Source: Capsicum annuum
Taxonomy: Eukaryota > Streptophyta > Magnoliopsida > Solanales > Solanaceae
Direction: 5' to 3'
NCBI RefSeq assembly: GCF_002878395.1
Contig: NW_025862277.1
Span: 1 to 64,000 of the forward strand
DNA length: 64,000 nt
Of this stretch, positions 35,191-46,535 are shown one piece after another. The translations under genes and the position numbers were made by a program. The stretch's first letter is position 1; each line of letters opens with the position of its first letter. The notes under the pieces are model-generated. The model was not told the origin of the DNA, searched no databases, and was given only the letters and a program-made list of their open reading frames with translations.

Positions 35191-35310
35191 CGTGACTTTT
35201 TGACTAACCCATTTGAAAAGTCACCAGTTTTATTCACTCGAGGGATGTAATTATTAAAAAAAAGGTGAACAGTCCTGGCTTTTTGACTAACCCATTCAAA
35301 TTCAATCCTT

Positions 35311-35316
35311 TATAAA
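35311..35316 (+). promoter_or_regulatory. TATA box of small gene copy 1
   Basis: TATAAATAG lies 47 bp before the ATG at 35358, followed by CTCTCCTTACTCGTTCA, which is conserved after the TATA box of copy 2 at 37155. Conservation over the putative start region supports a real promoter. Confidence 0.55.
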
Positions 35317-35357
35317 TAGATCTCTCCTTACTCGTTCAGTCTATTCCACTTCTAGAT

Positions 35358-35516
35358 ATGTCTGATCTAGATTTGTACAAGGTGATTCTGCGCAACTCCT
35401 TGCGGAAACTTGAAAAGAAGATTCATGAACTCCGGTGGAAGTTAGGCGACATGAGAGCAAGGCTAAGGAGGGCCTTGCAGCTGTCGGATGACGATTGGCT
35501 GGTTGACAATATTATT

Positions 35517-35549
<33 letters not shown>

Positions 35550-35588
35550 AATAATAATAATAATAATAATAGTAACAATAATAATTAA
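35358..35588 (+). CDS. Small basic helical protein, unknown family (copy 1)
   Basis: 76 codons from the first ATG after the TATA box. The first 51 residues form a charged amphipathic segment (LRKLEKKIHELRWKLGDMRA, then an Arg-rich turn and an acidic end SDDDWLVDN). The rest is Ile and Asn runs from an ATT/AAT microsatellite and may not be original. The pattern KLxxxxHxLxWxLGxxRxR is shared with the broken copy at 37405, and flanking promoter and downstream sequence are also shared. No signal peptide or membrane segment in the unique part. I do not recognise it; it may be the only product of this repeat family or a relic. Confidence 0.45.
35508..35587. repeat. ATT(n)-AAT(n) microsatellite, inverted halves
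   Basis: About nine ATT units are followed by about ten AAT units, so the two halves are complementary and can fold back. Confidence 0.9.
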
Positions 35589-37154
35589 GTTATGTTTTTT
35601 CTTTTAGCGTATGTATTTTCTTTTATCAAATCGGATCTACCTAAGGGAGGAACCTAATGTATGTTTTATTTTTTATTATATATTTGTATAGAATGGATTC
35701 AAAAATCTATGTTTGGTCAACTTTGGATTTCTAATTCTTATTAATAGTTAATTTTCATTCTGTTTATTCCTTATTATCAATATGTCGATGGTTGGAGGTA
35801 GGGATTGAGCGCTTGTGGCAACGGATAGATCATATGTTGTAACATATGGTTAATCTGTTGCGACAGATGGATCATATGTTGCAACGGGCAATTATTAATT
35901 AAAAAAAGGTTATTGTTATTAAGAGGTTGAAAATTCATGATTTTTCGATTATTTAATATAAAAAATGGTTCGTAAATAAATAATAAGAAAATAAATGATA
36001 AACACAATTTATAACCTTAAAAAAATAGTTATTTAATTTTAATAACTGATTGTCAATTTTCACCATTTTTTTAAATCTATTTTTAAATTTATTTACTTAT
36101 TATTTAATAAAAAATAACCACGTTGGATTAATTAAGGTATATGATGATTGTTAAAAAAAAGGTGAAGAGTCGTGACTTTTTGTCTAACACATTCAAAATA
36201 GATGATGAATCAACTTCTCCATCTATTACAACTGATGAATCAACTGTTAGTAGAAATCAAAATATCTCCTTCAATAGATGGTCGATTTACTGCAATCAAT
36301 GGTATATTTGTTGTCATATATGGGTTATCTGATGCAACAGATATAAAATCTATTGCCATAGATGAGTAATCTAATATAACAGATATACAATCTGTTGCCA
36401 CAACTTAATAAAAATGGTCATTATTTTATTAAAAAAATGATTCTTAAAAAGGTAAGAAGTCTTCGATTATTTAATTGAGACAAAGGTTATTTAAATTTAA
36501 AAACTAATTAATAATAATAAGCTGAAAAGTCATGACTTGTCACAATAATAAAAAATTCACCATCTTGATTTAATTAAGTCATTTCTTTTCACAAAAAATA
36601 ATAAGGAAATAAACGATAAACACAATTTATAACCATAAAAAATAATTATTTAATTTTAATAATTGATATTAATATTAAATAGGCAACAAGTAGTAACTTT
36701 TCACCTTTTTTGTTTTTAAATCTATTTTTTTTAATTTATATAAAAAAAAAAGTCACCAATTTAGATTAATGAAAGTATATGATTATTATTAAAAAAGATA
36801 GATTATATGTTGCAACAGATTAATTATATGTTGCAATAGATAGATTATCTAATGCACAGATGGTTGATTTATTACAAGAAATGGTATATCTGTTGTCACA
36901 GATAGGTTATCTGTTGCAACAAATATACAATCTATCGTCACAACTTAATAAAAATTGTTATTGAAAAGGTGAGAAGTCTTTGATTATTTAATTGAGAAAA
37001 ATATTATTTAAATTTAAGAACTAATTAATAATAATAAGCTGAAAAGTCATAACTTTTCACAATAATCAAAAAGTAACTAGTTTGAATGTAATTAATAAAT
37101 GAAGGTGAACAAATAGTCGAACCTTTTTGCCTAACTTATTCAAATTCAATCCTC

Positions 37155-37160
37155 TATAAA
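37155..37160 (+). promoter_or_regulatory. TATA box of small gene copy 2
   Basis: TATAAAGAGGTCTCTCCTTA, nearly the same as copy 1. Here about 200 extra bases separate the conserved start region from the TTCTAGATATG around the start codon. Confidence 0.5.
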
Positions 37161-37404
37161 GAGGTCTCTCCTTACTCGTTCATTCTACTAAAATCTATTT
37201 ATTTCTTGCATCTTGTTTTTATATTACACCTTTAACCACTTTTTCTTCAAAGACCAGATACCAGATACCTTTTCCCTGACTCGAGTAATTTTTTTCTTGC
37301 TTTTTGTGTAAATATACCCAATTGGTAGTATAAGTTGTATTACATTCAGACTCTTTGCTTCGCTTGTATTTTTACTTTTTTGTCAATTCATGTGTGTTCT
37401 AGAT

Positions 37405-37602
37405 ATGGCTGATCCTATTTGGGGCGTTGCTTTTGTACGAGACGCCGTGTGGAAACTTCAGAGGTAGGTTCATGACCTGCAGTGGGGGTTGGGCGTTGTG
37501 AGAGAAAGGATGCTCCAAGAGATTCGCAGGCTGTCCCTACTGCTGTCGGTTACGATTGGTCGATTGACAATAATAATAGTAATAATAACAATAATTAGGT
37601 TA
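37405..37602 (+). pseudogene. Small helical protein gene, broken copy 2
   Basis: Starts ATGGCTGATCC; the first 20 codons end at a TAG (37465-37467) where copy 1 has a Lys codon. The same frame continues VHDLQWGLGVVRERM. A one-base loss near 37550 (CTGTCGGTTACGATTGG against CTGTCGGATGACGATTGG) shifts the acidic end out of frame. Downstream TTATGTTTTTT-CTTTTAGCG is shared with copy 1. Divergence is high, so the duplication is old. Confidence 0.45.
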
Positions 37603-38110
37603 TGTTTTTTTTCTTTTAGCGTGTGTATTTTTATTTTTATTTTTATTTATATTCCAACTACCTACCTAATGTATTTTATTTTTGTTTAATGAAACATTTA
37701 TGTTTCTGTCTATTTCTTCTTCTCAACAAACATGTCGACAATTAGACGTAAGGAACAATTTTGAATCCAGTAGCAATAGCAAGAGTTTTGAAACACATTG
37801 GCTATCTATTGGGTTTGTGGCAGGAGTTGTTTTATGTTATTCCAAATAGATTACTCATCTGTTGCAAAAGATTACTAGCATGTTGCAACAGAAAACTCAG
37901 CTGATACAATAGATAACTAGTCTGTTGCAACAGATAACTCATATGTTGCAACAGATGACCCATCTGTTCGATTCATATTACAGCACGATATAGAACTCGC
38001 TCATGAATCCAACATATGAGTCTTCTGTTGCAATAGATTACTCATCTATCGCAACAGATGAGTAATTTATTTAAACATATGGCTCTTATGTTGGATTCTT
38101 GAACGGCTTC

Positions 38111-39310
38111 TATCCATTGTTAAAAGACAACAGTAGCAGTGTACCCAGATGATAAATTCAACTAAAAATCATAATTTTACTTACCAAAGTCACCTATGAA
38201 GTAATGCCAAAGTGATGTACCAAATAAAATTTGACCTTAAAAATTATTTAAGTAGCAGCAGTAGTGGTAAAAACAATAATGGTTGACAAAAAGAAGATAA
38301 AGTAGATAATAAAGTAGAAGATGGTAATAATAAAGTTGAAGATAATGATAATGAAGTAGAAGATGATAAATAAAGCAGCAACAACAATGAACAGTAAAAT
38401 TCATGAAGAGAGAGAAAATAACAACGGATGAGAAGAAAGAGAAACACATCTTTTTTCCTCCATTTCCTGTTATATTAACTAACATTTGGATCAAAGTGAA
38501 AATTTAAAAACTTGTGGGATATTTTTAAACTTCTCCAACTTTCTTAATTCATAATAAAGTAATTATCACCTCCACTCAACTATTAAGACTTGAGTCACCT
38601 AAACCTCATTTTAAAATTCTTTTGTCACCTTTAACTAAATGCCCCAAGTTTGTGGGGGTCCTATTAGCCCCTCAAACAACTTTAAAGTATTATATATAAA
38701 CCTCCTTTTTTAGCCAACACTAGTTATACCAAAAATGTATAAATAACGTACCAACCACAATTTGACACGTGCCACATTAATTTTAATTTTTTAAAGAAAT
38801 TATGACCATATTTTTTAACTAGTTCATTTTTTTTTTCTTTATCTCTTTTCTTCCTTTCTTCTTCACATACTATATTGAAGTTCCTGCATTATAACTAATG
38901 AATATCAAACTCATTCAAATTCAAATCTAAATACTCAAATTACTCCCATTGAAAATAAAGAAAAGGAAAAAAATATTAGATATTTGACATTACAAATATC
39001 GGGATTCTTCTCAATATCAAGACGATTCTTCTTTTTTTTTTTTACAAATATCAACATTACTAGTTTAATGAAATTTTCTCGTCATTATAAGTACAAATGA
39101 AGGGTGTATTTGACATTATAAGAACATCTCTCTTAAAATCTAATCACAAAATATAACTTGATTTTAAAAAGATTAAGTAAATTTAGACGAAATTAAAGTT
39201 TTTAATGTTGATTTCTTGACAAATTCGAACAAGAATGAAAACATCTTATCTATTAAGGTTGATTTCATTGAGAAGAATTTTACAAGAGAGTTAATTTCTT
39301 TGTTCAAAGC
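38111..39310. other. Gene-free AT-rich stretch
   Basis: Contains a purine-rich AAG/GATAAT low-complexity tract (38255-38400), whose opposite-strand frames are low-complexity artefacts, and AT-rich DNA. No gene seen. Confidence 0.5.
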
Positions 39311-39315
39311 TCCAA
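39311..39315. repeat. Target-site duplication TCCAA, left copy
   Basis: Matches 49372-49376, exactly bounding the LTR-to-LTR unit. Confidence 0.9.
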
Positions 39316-42041
39316 AGTAACAACCCTTACGATCGTTTGCAAAATTTTCTTATCTTTCCTATTTTAACTCTTTTCGTAGTTGGTGTATGTGAATTATGAC
39401 TCACGGGATGAGTAGTACAATTCTTGAGGTGTTCGAAAGTAAGTGAAGTCATTAGTTGGATTATTAAATTTTAATAAATTTAAGTTTGATCACGGTCAAC
39501 CTTTTGCCAAGACGACCTCGATATGGTATTTTAATATTTTCAATAGATTTGGAATATACTTTTAGTTAGCGTACATATTTAATTTATTTCTATGGGGTTT
39601 TGAATAAATTTTGAGGATTTATTAAAAAGTTTGGGGTAATTTATATGGTTAGTTTAATTAGTGAATTAATGGATCAAATAATAATTTATTTACTCTTATA
39701 GTCAATACAAGAATAAAATTAAGTGGTTAAGGTTTACCATATATAATATTAGTAGCATCAGAAGTATTGTTAAGAGTAAGAGGGGAACGACGGTTGTAGC
39801 AGTATTGTTTTTTCCAGAACCTTGGCTGCATGGAGAAAGGAACTACTACGTACATCTTCAGGTTTCTTCTAATTTTCTAGTCAAGTTTCTTACTATTATT
39901 ATTTACTATGGTTTTAAAAGGAGTTTAGTTGATGAGCAATCCATGGATATGCGTGAACCATGACAGGATTGAGGGCGCAACCATTGAATAAGGTTTTAAA
40001 GGTTGACAAAGTTAGGTAGATATAGGATAAATTAGTGGGTTGATTAATTAATGTTATATGGCATTGTGGACAATGATTGTGTACGGGTGAATGTTTAGTC
40101 ATAAACTATTATTTTAAGTGTCTAGTGCACGTGTGCAATGAGTAATTGGGACAAAATGATGATTTTAGTAGTGATTAGATGACTGTTATGGTACTTAATT
40201 GTTACTGTAGCAGTCTCGCATAAACTTGATGTATAATTTAACAATGTCACTTCTTTTTCAGCTTTAGCTTTTGATTTGAAAAATTATCAAGTAGTTATTA
40301 GTTGTAATGTGACATTTAGGTTTTAGGCCTCTGATTCTTAGAGTAATAATTTATAAAATGGGTATTATTAGATTTGTATTCTTATGGAGATTATATATTG
40401 GGACAGATTTTGAATGTTTCAAAACTTTGAGGAAGGATAAGGAGGCTGTGGACTAACTACATTTGGATTCGTTGATTGAGACAGGTTACAATTTAATTAG
40501 AGTTTAGACTTAATTTAATTATGTGTATGCTCCTAAATTGGATACTTGTTGATTTGTATTTGGACATGCTTGAAATTGATGATGTTTGGGTTGTAAGGCA
40601 TGTATAAATGATTATTAAAAATTTTCTTGATGGAATTGTGATATGACTTTAAGTGTACTTGTAAACCTGGTACATCGTATTGTATGTTATGAGGTAGTAT
40701 AAATTTGATATTGATATTACTTGTATATTTTGGATCGGGCACCACGTCGGTACGGATATGATTATGTTAGATTGGTACCACGCTGGTATGGATATGTATA
40801 TGTTGGATCGGGTACCACTCCAGTATGGATATGTATATACTGGATTGGGTACCACACCAGTATAGATATATATATGTTATATCGGGTACCATGTCGGTAC
40901 GGATATGTATATATTGGATCGGGTACCACACCTATACGGATATATATATATTGGATTGGGTACCATGCTAGTACGGATATGTATATGTTGGAACGGGTAC
41001 CACACTGGTACAGATATATATACGTTAGATCAGGTACCATGTCGGTACGGATATATATATATATTAGATTAGGTACCACGCCGGTATGGATATGTTTATA
41101 TTGGATCGGGCGCCACGCCGGTATGGATATGTATATGTTGGATCAGGTACCTTCCCGATACGGAAATGTATACGTTAGATTAGGTACCACACTAGTATGG
41201 ATATGTATATGTTATATCGGATACCATGCCAGTACGGATATGTATATGTTGGATCGGGTACCACGTCGGTACGGATATGTAATGTTGAATTAGGTACCAC
41301 ATCGGTACGGTACATGAACATAGATTTTTCCCTGCAGGTCATGACTATTTGGGCAAAAATAAGTCTCATAGCATGTGTGTACATATTTTTGTTGATTTTG
41401 TGGATGTTTACAATATGGTTGATACTCTTGATGGTTATGTGGCTTGTTTGTGAGCACTGTAACCTATTATTGTTGTATTGTTTATTTATTAAGATTTTGT
41501 TATGTGATGATGCCTGTCTACTTGTTATTTGGTTTATGTTGTGTACATGTTATTAAGTTGAATTGGTCTATGATACCTACCAGTACATAGTGGTTTGTAC
41601 TGATACCACCCTGTACTCTTCTTTTGTTGAGTGCAGAAAGTTTTCCAGAGGCTCAGACATGACCTTACCTCTAGAGTTTGATAACATATCTTGATTCAAG
41701 GATGAGCACTCTATCTCCAGGCTACCTGAGTTATCTTATTTGTTATTTTCCATCTTTTGAGCAATGAAACATTCCTTATTTACTTTATTTTGGATATATC
41801 TTTAGACATGATCTTTGTTAGTAGTTCTTGTATGATGACTTTCAAGTCTTAGGGATTTTAGTAAGTAGGTTTGTTTGACTTCCGCATTAATAATAATTAG
41901 TCCTGGATTGTTGTCATTATGTTGATTTTATGATAATATCATCTTAGTATTGACTAGGTGATTTAATAGTGGTTTGATTTAGATAGTTCTCACACAGAAA
42001 GATTAGTGTGGGTGCCACTCATAGCCATTTGGGTCATGACA
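39316..42041 (+). repeat. 5' LTR of the complete element (2726 bp)
   Basis: Begins AGTAACAACC (TG mutated to AG by comparison with the 3' LTR) and ends GGGTCATGACA. It contains the minisatellite 40732-41318. The 110-bp length excess over the 3' LTR equals three minisatellite units. Confidence 0.9.
40732..41318 (+). repeat. 37-bp minisatellite in the 5' LTR, 15 copies plus a partial
   Basis: The unit is the two consecutive pieces GGATCGGGTACCACGCCGGT and ACGGATATGTATATGTT. The last copies are identical in order to those of the 3' LTR, including a one-base-short unit and the terminal partial copy. The long frames on both strands here (for example 40721-41293) are translations of the repeat, not genes. 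Confidence 0.93.
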
Positions 42042-42044
42042 AAG

Positions 42045-42059
42045 TTAGTATTAGAGCCC
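42045..42059 (+). other. Primer binding site, initiator-Met tRNA type
   Basis: TTAGTATTAGAGCCC three bases after the LTR end matches TTGGTATCAGAGCCC with two transitions. Confidence 0.8.
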
Positions 42060-42379
42060 TAGGTTCATCGATCTCATCGTACAAAAATATGTCTAGTAGA
42101 GTCTTACGGAATAGTACGAAGACGTCTATACTTTTCTTTAAGAGGCTATAGGATACTAGGAAAATTCAAAATTCTTCTTTCTTACATGCTATTACTTGAT
42201 TTCAATTGGTATCTGGTGATTCCAATTGGTATCTAACTTTTTTCATTTTTATTTTTAAAGATGGGTATGGTTAAGAGGTATGGTGTAGAATTGGTTACCT
42301 TTTAGTTTCAAGGGTATACCAAGATATGATGGAGAGCTTAAGTAGTGTGTAGGGATGTAGGCTTCCCTCCCTTGAAATA
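42060..42379 (+). other. Leader and decayed gag start
   Basis: Carries the leader block GTCTAGTAGAGTCTTACG and a 21-bp tandem duplication of ATTGGTATCT-type sequence (42195-42240). No open gag start is seen. Confidence 0.5.
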
Positions 42380-43060
42380 GACTCAATTTCACTCAGTTTT
42401 CTAGAAAAATACATACCTCATACTTTGAGAGATAGAAAAAGGGATGAGTTTAATAATCTTAGGCAAGGGACCATGTCAGTTGCGGCCTATGAGACCAAAT
42501 TACATTTAATGTCTTGGTATACATCTTAGTTACTGGAAACTGAGGAGGAGAGGATCCGTCTCTTTGTAAGGGATTTGAATACAGGTATCCAGATTTCTGC
42601 TCTTCAGATGACATCTTCAGGTAAGTCTTCTCAGGGGATGGTGGTTTTTGTTAAGAAGGTGACGTAAAGCAAGAGGGTTATGCCAAAGCAGTAAACAAAA
42701 TACCCACAATGGAGGTAGTTTCAGTGGTTCTTATTATAGGGTGTTGAGTATGTTATGGGTGCGGTAGAGTGAGTCACATTAGGAGGTTTTTTCCTAATTT
42801 GAGGCCTTATGGTTAGTTTGGCTAGCAGCAGGCTCCTCGACTCTAGTTTTAGCAAGTAGGAGAGGTGGTGGTAATGGTAGATGTCATTCATAGAGTGGTC
42901 GTAGTGGTCATCAAGTAGGTAGTGGTGGTAATCAACCTCATTGAGGTGGTTCTCAACTTGATAAAAATGATGCTCAAATTGGTGGTAGGGCCCATATCTA
43001 TGCTTTTCCAGGTAGGCTTGAGGAAGAGGTATCAAACGTTATATTATTGGTGCTATTCTT
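42380..43060 (+). pseudogene. Gag remnant of the complete element
   Basis: Capsid block RDEFNNLRQGTMSVAAYETK (about 42434) and ERIRLFVRDLNTGIQISALQ (about 42552) are clear. A zinc-knuckle relic, YGCGRVSHIRRFFPNL, is at about 42748. Gln/Gly/Ser-rich sequence follows, with frame changes and TAG stops. The minus-strand frame at 42721-43035 is a shadow. Confidence 0.8.
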
Positions 43061-44207
43061 GTCTGTGATCGAATGGCCACTATATTATTTGATCTTGGTT
43101 CTTCTTTCTCATATGTGTCTATCAATTTTATTGTAGGTTTGGACATAGTGTGTGATTTACTTGACTTTTTAATTCACGTGCCTGCGCTTATTAGTGATTC
43201 TATTATTGCTGATAGGATGTATCGTTCTTGTTTTGATATGTTTATGGGGTATCAAACTTGGGTAGATTTTGTGATTCTAGACATAGTAGATTTTAATATA
43301 ACTTTGGGAATGAGTTGGTTGTCTCTGTATCATGCCATACTAGACAGTCATGCTAATACAGTTATTATGGCTATGCACGGAATAGATTGACTTGAGTGGG
43401 AGGGTGCTTATAGTCCTACTACAATGAAACTTATTTCCTTTCTACAGGCAAAGAGGTTAATTGGGAGAGGTTGTTTGGCCTTTTTAGCACATGACACTTC
43501 CGTAGATGTCTCATCTATTGAGTTAATTTCTGTGGTGTGTGACCAAGAGGTTTTTCTTGAAGATTTTTCTGGTATGCCACAAGTCTATGACATTGATTTC
43601 TATATTAATCTAGAGCCAGGTACTTATCCTTTTTCTATTTCTCCTTATAGGATGGCTCCGACTGAGTTGAGGGAGCTACAGGCTTAGTTGCAGGATTTGT
43701 TGAGTAAGGATTTTATCCATCTGACTACCTCTCCATGGGGTTCTTCTATTTTGTTTGTGAAGAAAAAAATGGTAGTCTTCGTATGTGTATAGACTATAGG
43801 CAGTTGAACAAATTACATTTCATGATAAATATCCTTTTCCTCGTATCAATAATTTATTTGACCAGTTGCAGGGTGCATCTGTATTTTCTAAGATTGATTT
43901 GAGCTCTGGGTATCATCAGCTTAAGATTCGGCATGACGATATTCCTAAGACTATTTTTCAAATCTGGTATGGGCACTATGAGTTTCTTGTGATGTCTTTT
44001 AGGATGGATAATGCCCCAACTGCTTTTATGAGTTTGATGAATGAGATATTTAAACCCTACTTGAATTCTCTTGTGATTGTCTTTATTAATGATATCCTAT
44101 TTTATTCTAAGAACAAAAAGGAACATGAGAATCACTTAAGGATTGTTTTGGGTTTGTTAGAAGAGAAAAAGCTTTATACGATGTTTTTTAAGTATGTGTT
44201 CTGGTAG
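43061..44207 (+). pseudogene. Protease and reverse transcriptase remnant, truncated
   Basis: Protease: ILFDLGSSFSYVS (Asp and Gly kept) and DIVDFNITLGMSWLS. A linker follows (43424-43687, ending YRMAPTELRELQA). RT fingers are at 43690-43865 with a small frameshift. The open block 43866-44207 has [21 protein letters not shown] and [11 protein letters not shown], again Asn for the first catalytic Asp. Coding stops at YVFW near 44205, where the sequence changes. Confidence 0.87.
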
Positions 44208-46535
44208 GCTTCTATCTACTTTTCTTCATAGATTATGTATGATATATATTGTGTGTGGATATGGATGTTAGGCTTGATTATGAGTAGGATGACTTGGCCT
44301 CAATTGTTGATATATGCGGGCTTGGGACCCATAAAATGGCATATTTATACTTCTTTTGAATCATATTGCTTTTCTTCTCTAGTTTAGATTAGTTGCAGCG
44401 TGGTTATGATGTAAACCTATGTTTGGGATGTGGTTTTAGCATTTGAAGCATGATTTGTATATTTAGCCTTATTGGACTAGTGTAGTAGTCTTGAAACCAT
44501 AAATTGGGTAGAGTTGACTTGAGTACCCTTATTTCTAGTCAAAGTTGTTATCTTAGGCTTGAATATGGCTTACTTGACATCTAGAAGATGAACTAGATAC
44601 CTTAGCCTAGTTTGGGTCATAGTGTGCCTAATTATGAAAATTGAGTATTAGAAGTGGGATTGCCTGGCCTACTTAAGCCTAAACTTGTGTTAAGTCTTGT
44701 GGTCTTAGTTAAGGAAGTTAGACATCTAGGAGTCTAGTAAACCTTAGAATAAGGTTACTTCATGACTTAGTAACTTGTATTGATGTTTCCAAATTGTGGC
44801 TTTTGAGTTATAGTTATGATACTTCTTGTGGAAGTGATATTGGGCATTTAGATATGATATTCCTAGATACATTATGTGGCCTATAGAGATGCTATGTCTT
44901 CTTAGACTTGATGATTGGCCTATAGAGATGCTATTTTCCCTTCGATATGCAAATTAACCTAGATAGGTGATATTCCTCGTAGTCATGATGTATGTGACCT
45001 ATTAATATAAGATATCCTACAGATGATTACATGTCTATCTATATTATGCCTCTAAGATATGAGATACCTCTTATATATGAGATGATTAGAGATATGTTAC
45101 GACTTGTAAATATAATTATTGATATGAGCTTCGGATATGTATATGAGCTAAGGGCCATGATTATGATGTTATGACTATTCTGAATAAATTAATGGGCCAA
45201 GAGTTGTGTTATGATAATGTTTGAATATCTGAGGAGTGTTTATCAGTGTAAAGGATACGATTACAATTTATGAATACATATATGTTTGTATACACATCTT
45301 TCCGGTATGGGATGGAGGAAGATTCGGTATGTTGCTTACTACTTTATTAATTGGATACTGGTGATATCATGCATAGATTTGGTACATTCATGAGTATTAT
45401 ACCGGTAATTGATGTGATTATAGCAGAAATATGATTTTAAGATTGTTCTGGCTAATTAACAGTTAAGTTGTGTGGTAATTAGTTATCTATTAAGGGACTA
45501 TAGCACTTAATGGCTAGGAATCTAATGTTTTAGTTAATCAATATTGCTTAGTTAAAACATGGTAGCTAGAAAAGGTTAATGCGTGATTTAGAGTGAGGTC
45601 GGGTCTAGCATAGGTGAAGATTAGTTGGTATTGATGACTAAGTTCGTGATGTTGATTAGTCAATAAATGAGTAGTTGTGTGTTAATGAGGCTAGATAATA
45701 AGAGATGTTGGTAATAAAAGGTGACTAGTTAATAGCTTTGAATAGTTGCTAAATGGTTAACTAATGAATAGTTATGCAAGGATTAGTTGGTAAATGATGG
45801 TTAGATAATGAATACTGTCAGTTAATAAAAGATGGTTAGGTGACAAGTAGTAATGTGTTGTCTAGTAATGATTAACGGATATAGGATGATTAGTTGATAA
45901 TAATGAATGATGGATAAATGACGGTTTTGGTCTAGTAATAAACCTTGACTAGATGTTAGATGTTGGATATTAAATAAATAGTAGTTAATTGCTATCGCGT
46001 GAATAAGGATTATGTGAAGGATAATCTTTAGGCTAATAACTAGAGGTTATGTGATGACTAGCGAACTAGTGATTCTGGTATAATAAGTATTTGTTAGCTA
46101 ATAATGAGTAGTTAGAAAGTATTGACTAGATAGATATTCTATGGTGATATGACTTTTTTATGAGTATTTTAGTGTATGTTATTTGGTAATGACTATTATG
46201 ATGATATGTTTATACCTGGCAAGGCCAGAGGATATATTTATAATATATTGATACCCAGCAAGGCTGGAGGATACTATTGATGATATGTTGATATTCGGTA
46301 AGGCCGGAGGTTTATTACGATAATGATGGTCCTGATGAAGATAGTTATAATGAATTGTGATATTGATTGTGTACTTTGCATTCATTCCTGCTTGCGCATC
46401 GCCTATCACCAGTATGCACCTATATTTATCAGTCGGTATAGGACGGTTGCATATATATGGGTGAAGAATATGCCTTGTGTTGTTGTATATTGATTGAACC
46501 CTCCAAGTTTGGGAAGGTGGGGATACGCATAGGCT
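44208..46535. other. Unidentified DNA inside the element, in place of RNase H and integrase
   Basis: No pol motif on either strand. It includes a GGCCTATAGAGATGCTAT repeat (44879, 44929), a TTAGTTAATAA-rich low-complexity tract (45420-46130), and three GGCAAGGC-CGGAGGATA-like repeats of about 45 bp (46205-46315). It could be a nested element without recognisable ends, or captured genomic DNA. Confidence 0.5.

Larger units (their letters stand above)
34560..38110. repeat. Palindrome-rich repeat domain containing duplicated small genes
   Basis: Built of copies of a TGTTGCAACA-centred palindrome (perfect TCTGTTGCAACAGA at 37921-37934; variants near 34588, 35853, 35875, 37891 and 37944), CATCTATT/AATAGATG motifs and a block with TCACCAGTTT and AAAAAAGGTGAACAGTC. 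The last block occurs about six times (34877, 35132, 35219, 36110, 36750, 37070). Larger duplications include 34700-34950 with 34962-35190, and 36430-36560 with 36955-37080. I do not recognise the family; a non-autonomous element or a tandemly duplicated locus are both possible. Confidence 0.7.

Noticed and set aside
34560..38110. CRISPR-like array because of repeated palindromes
   Set aside because: Spacing is irregular, there are no uniform spacers, and the DNA is plant nuclear with retroelements.
38237..38494. Minus-strand frames rich in Leu, Tyr and His
   Set aside because: Opposite strand of an AAG/GATAAT low-complexity tract; no family features.
40721..41293. 190-codon frame rich in Tyr, Gly and Ile on the plus strand, and matching minus-strand frames
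   Set aside because: It is a translation of the 37-bp LTR minisatellite; three units (111 bp) give a 37-residue period. The same occurs at 48143-48745.
42721..43035. His/Tyr-rich minus-strand frame
   Set aside because: Shadow of the Gly/Ser/Gln-rich gag linker on the plus strand.
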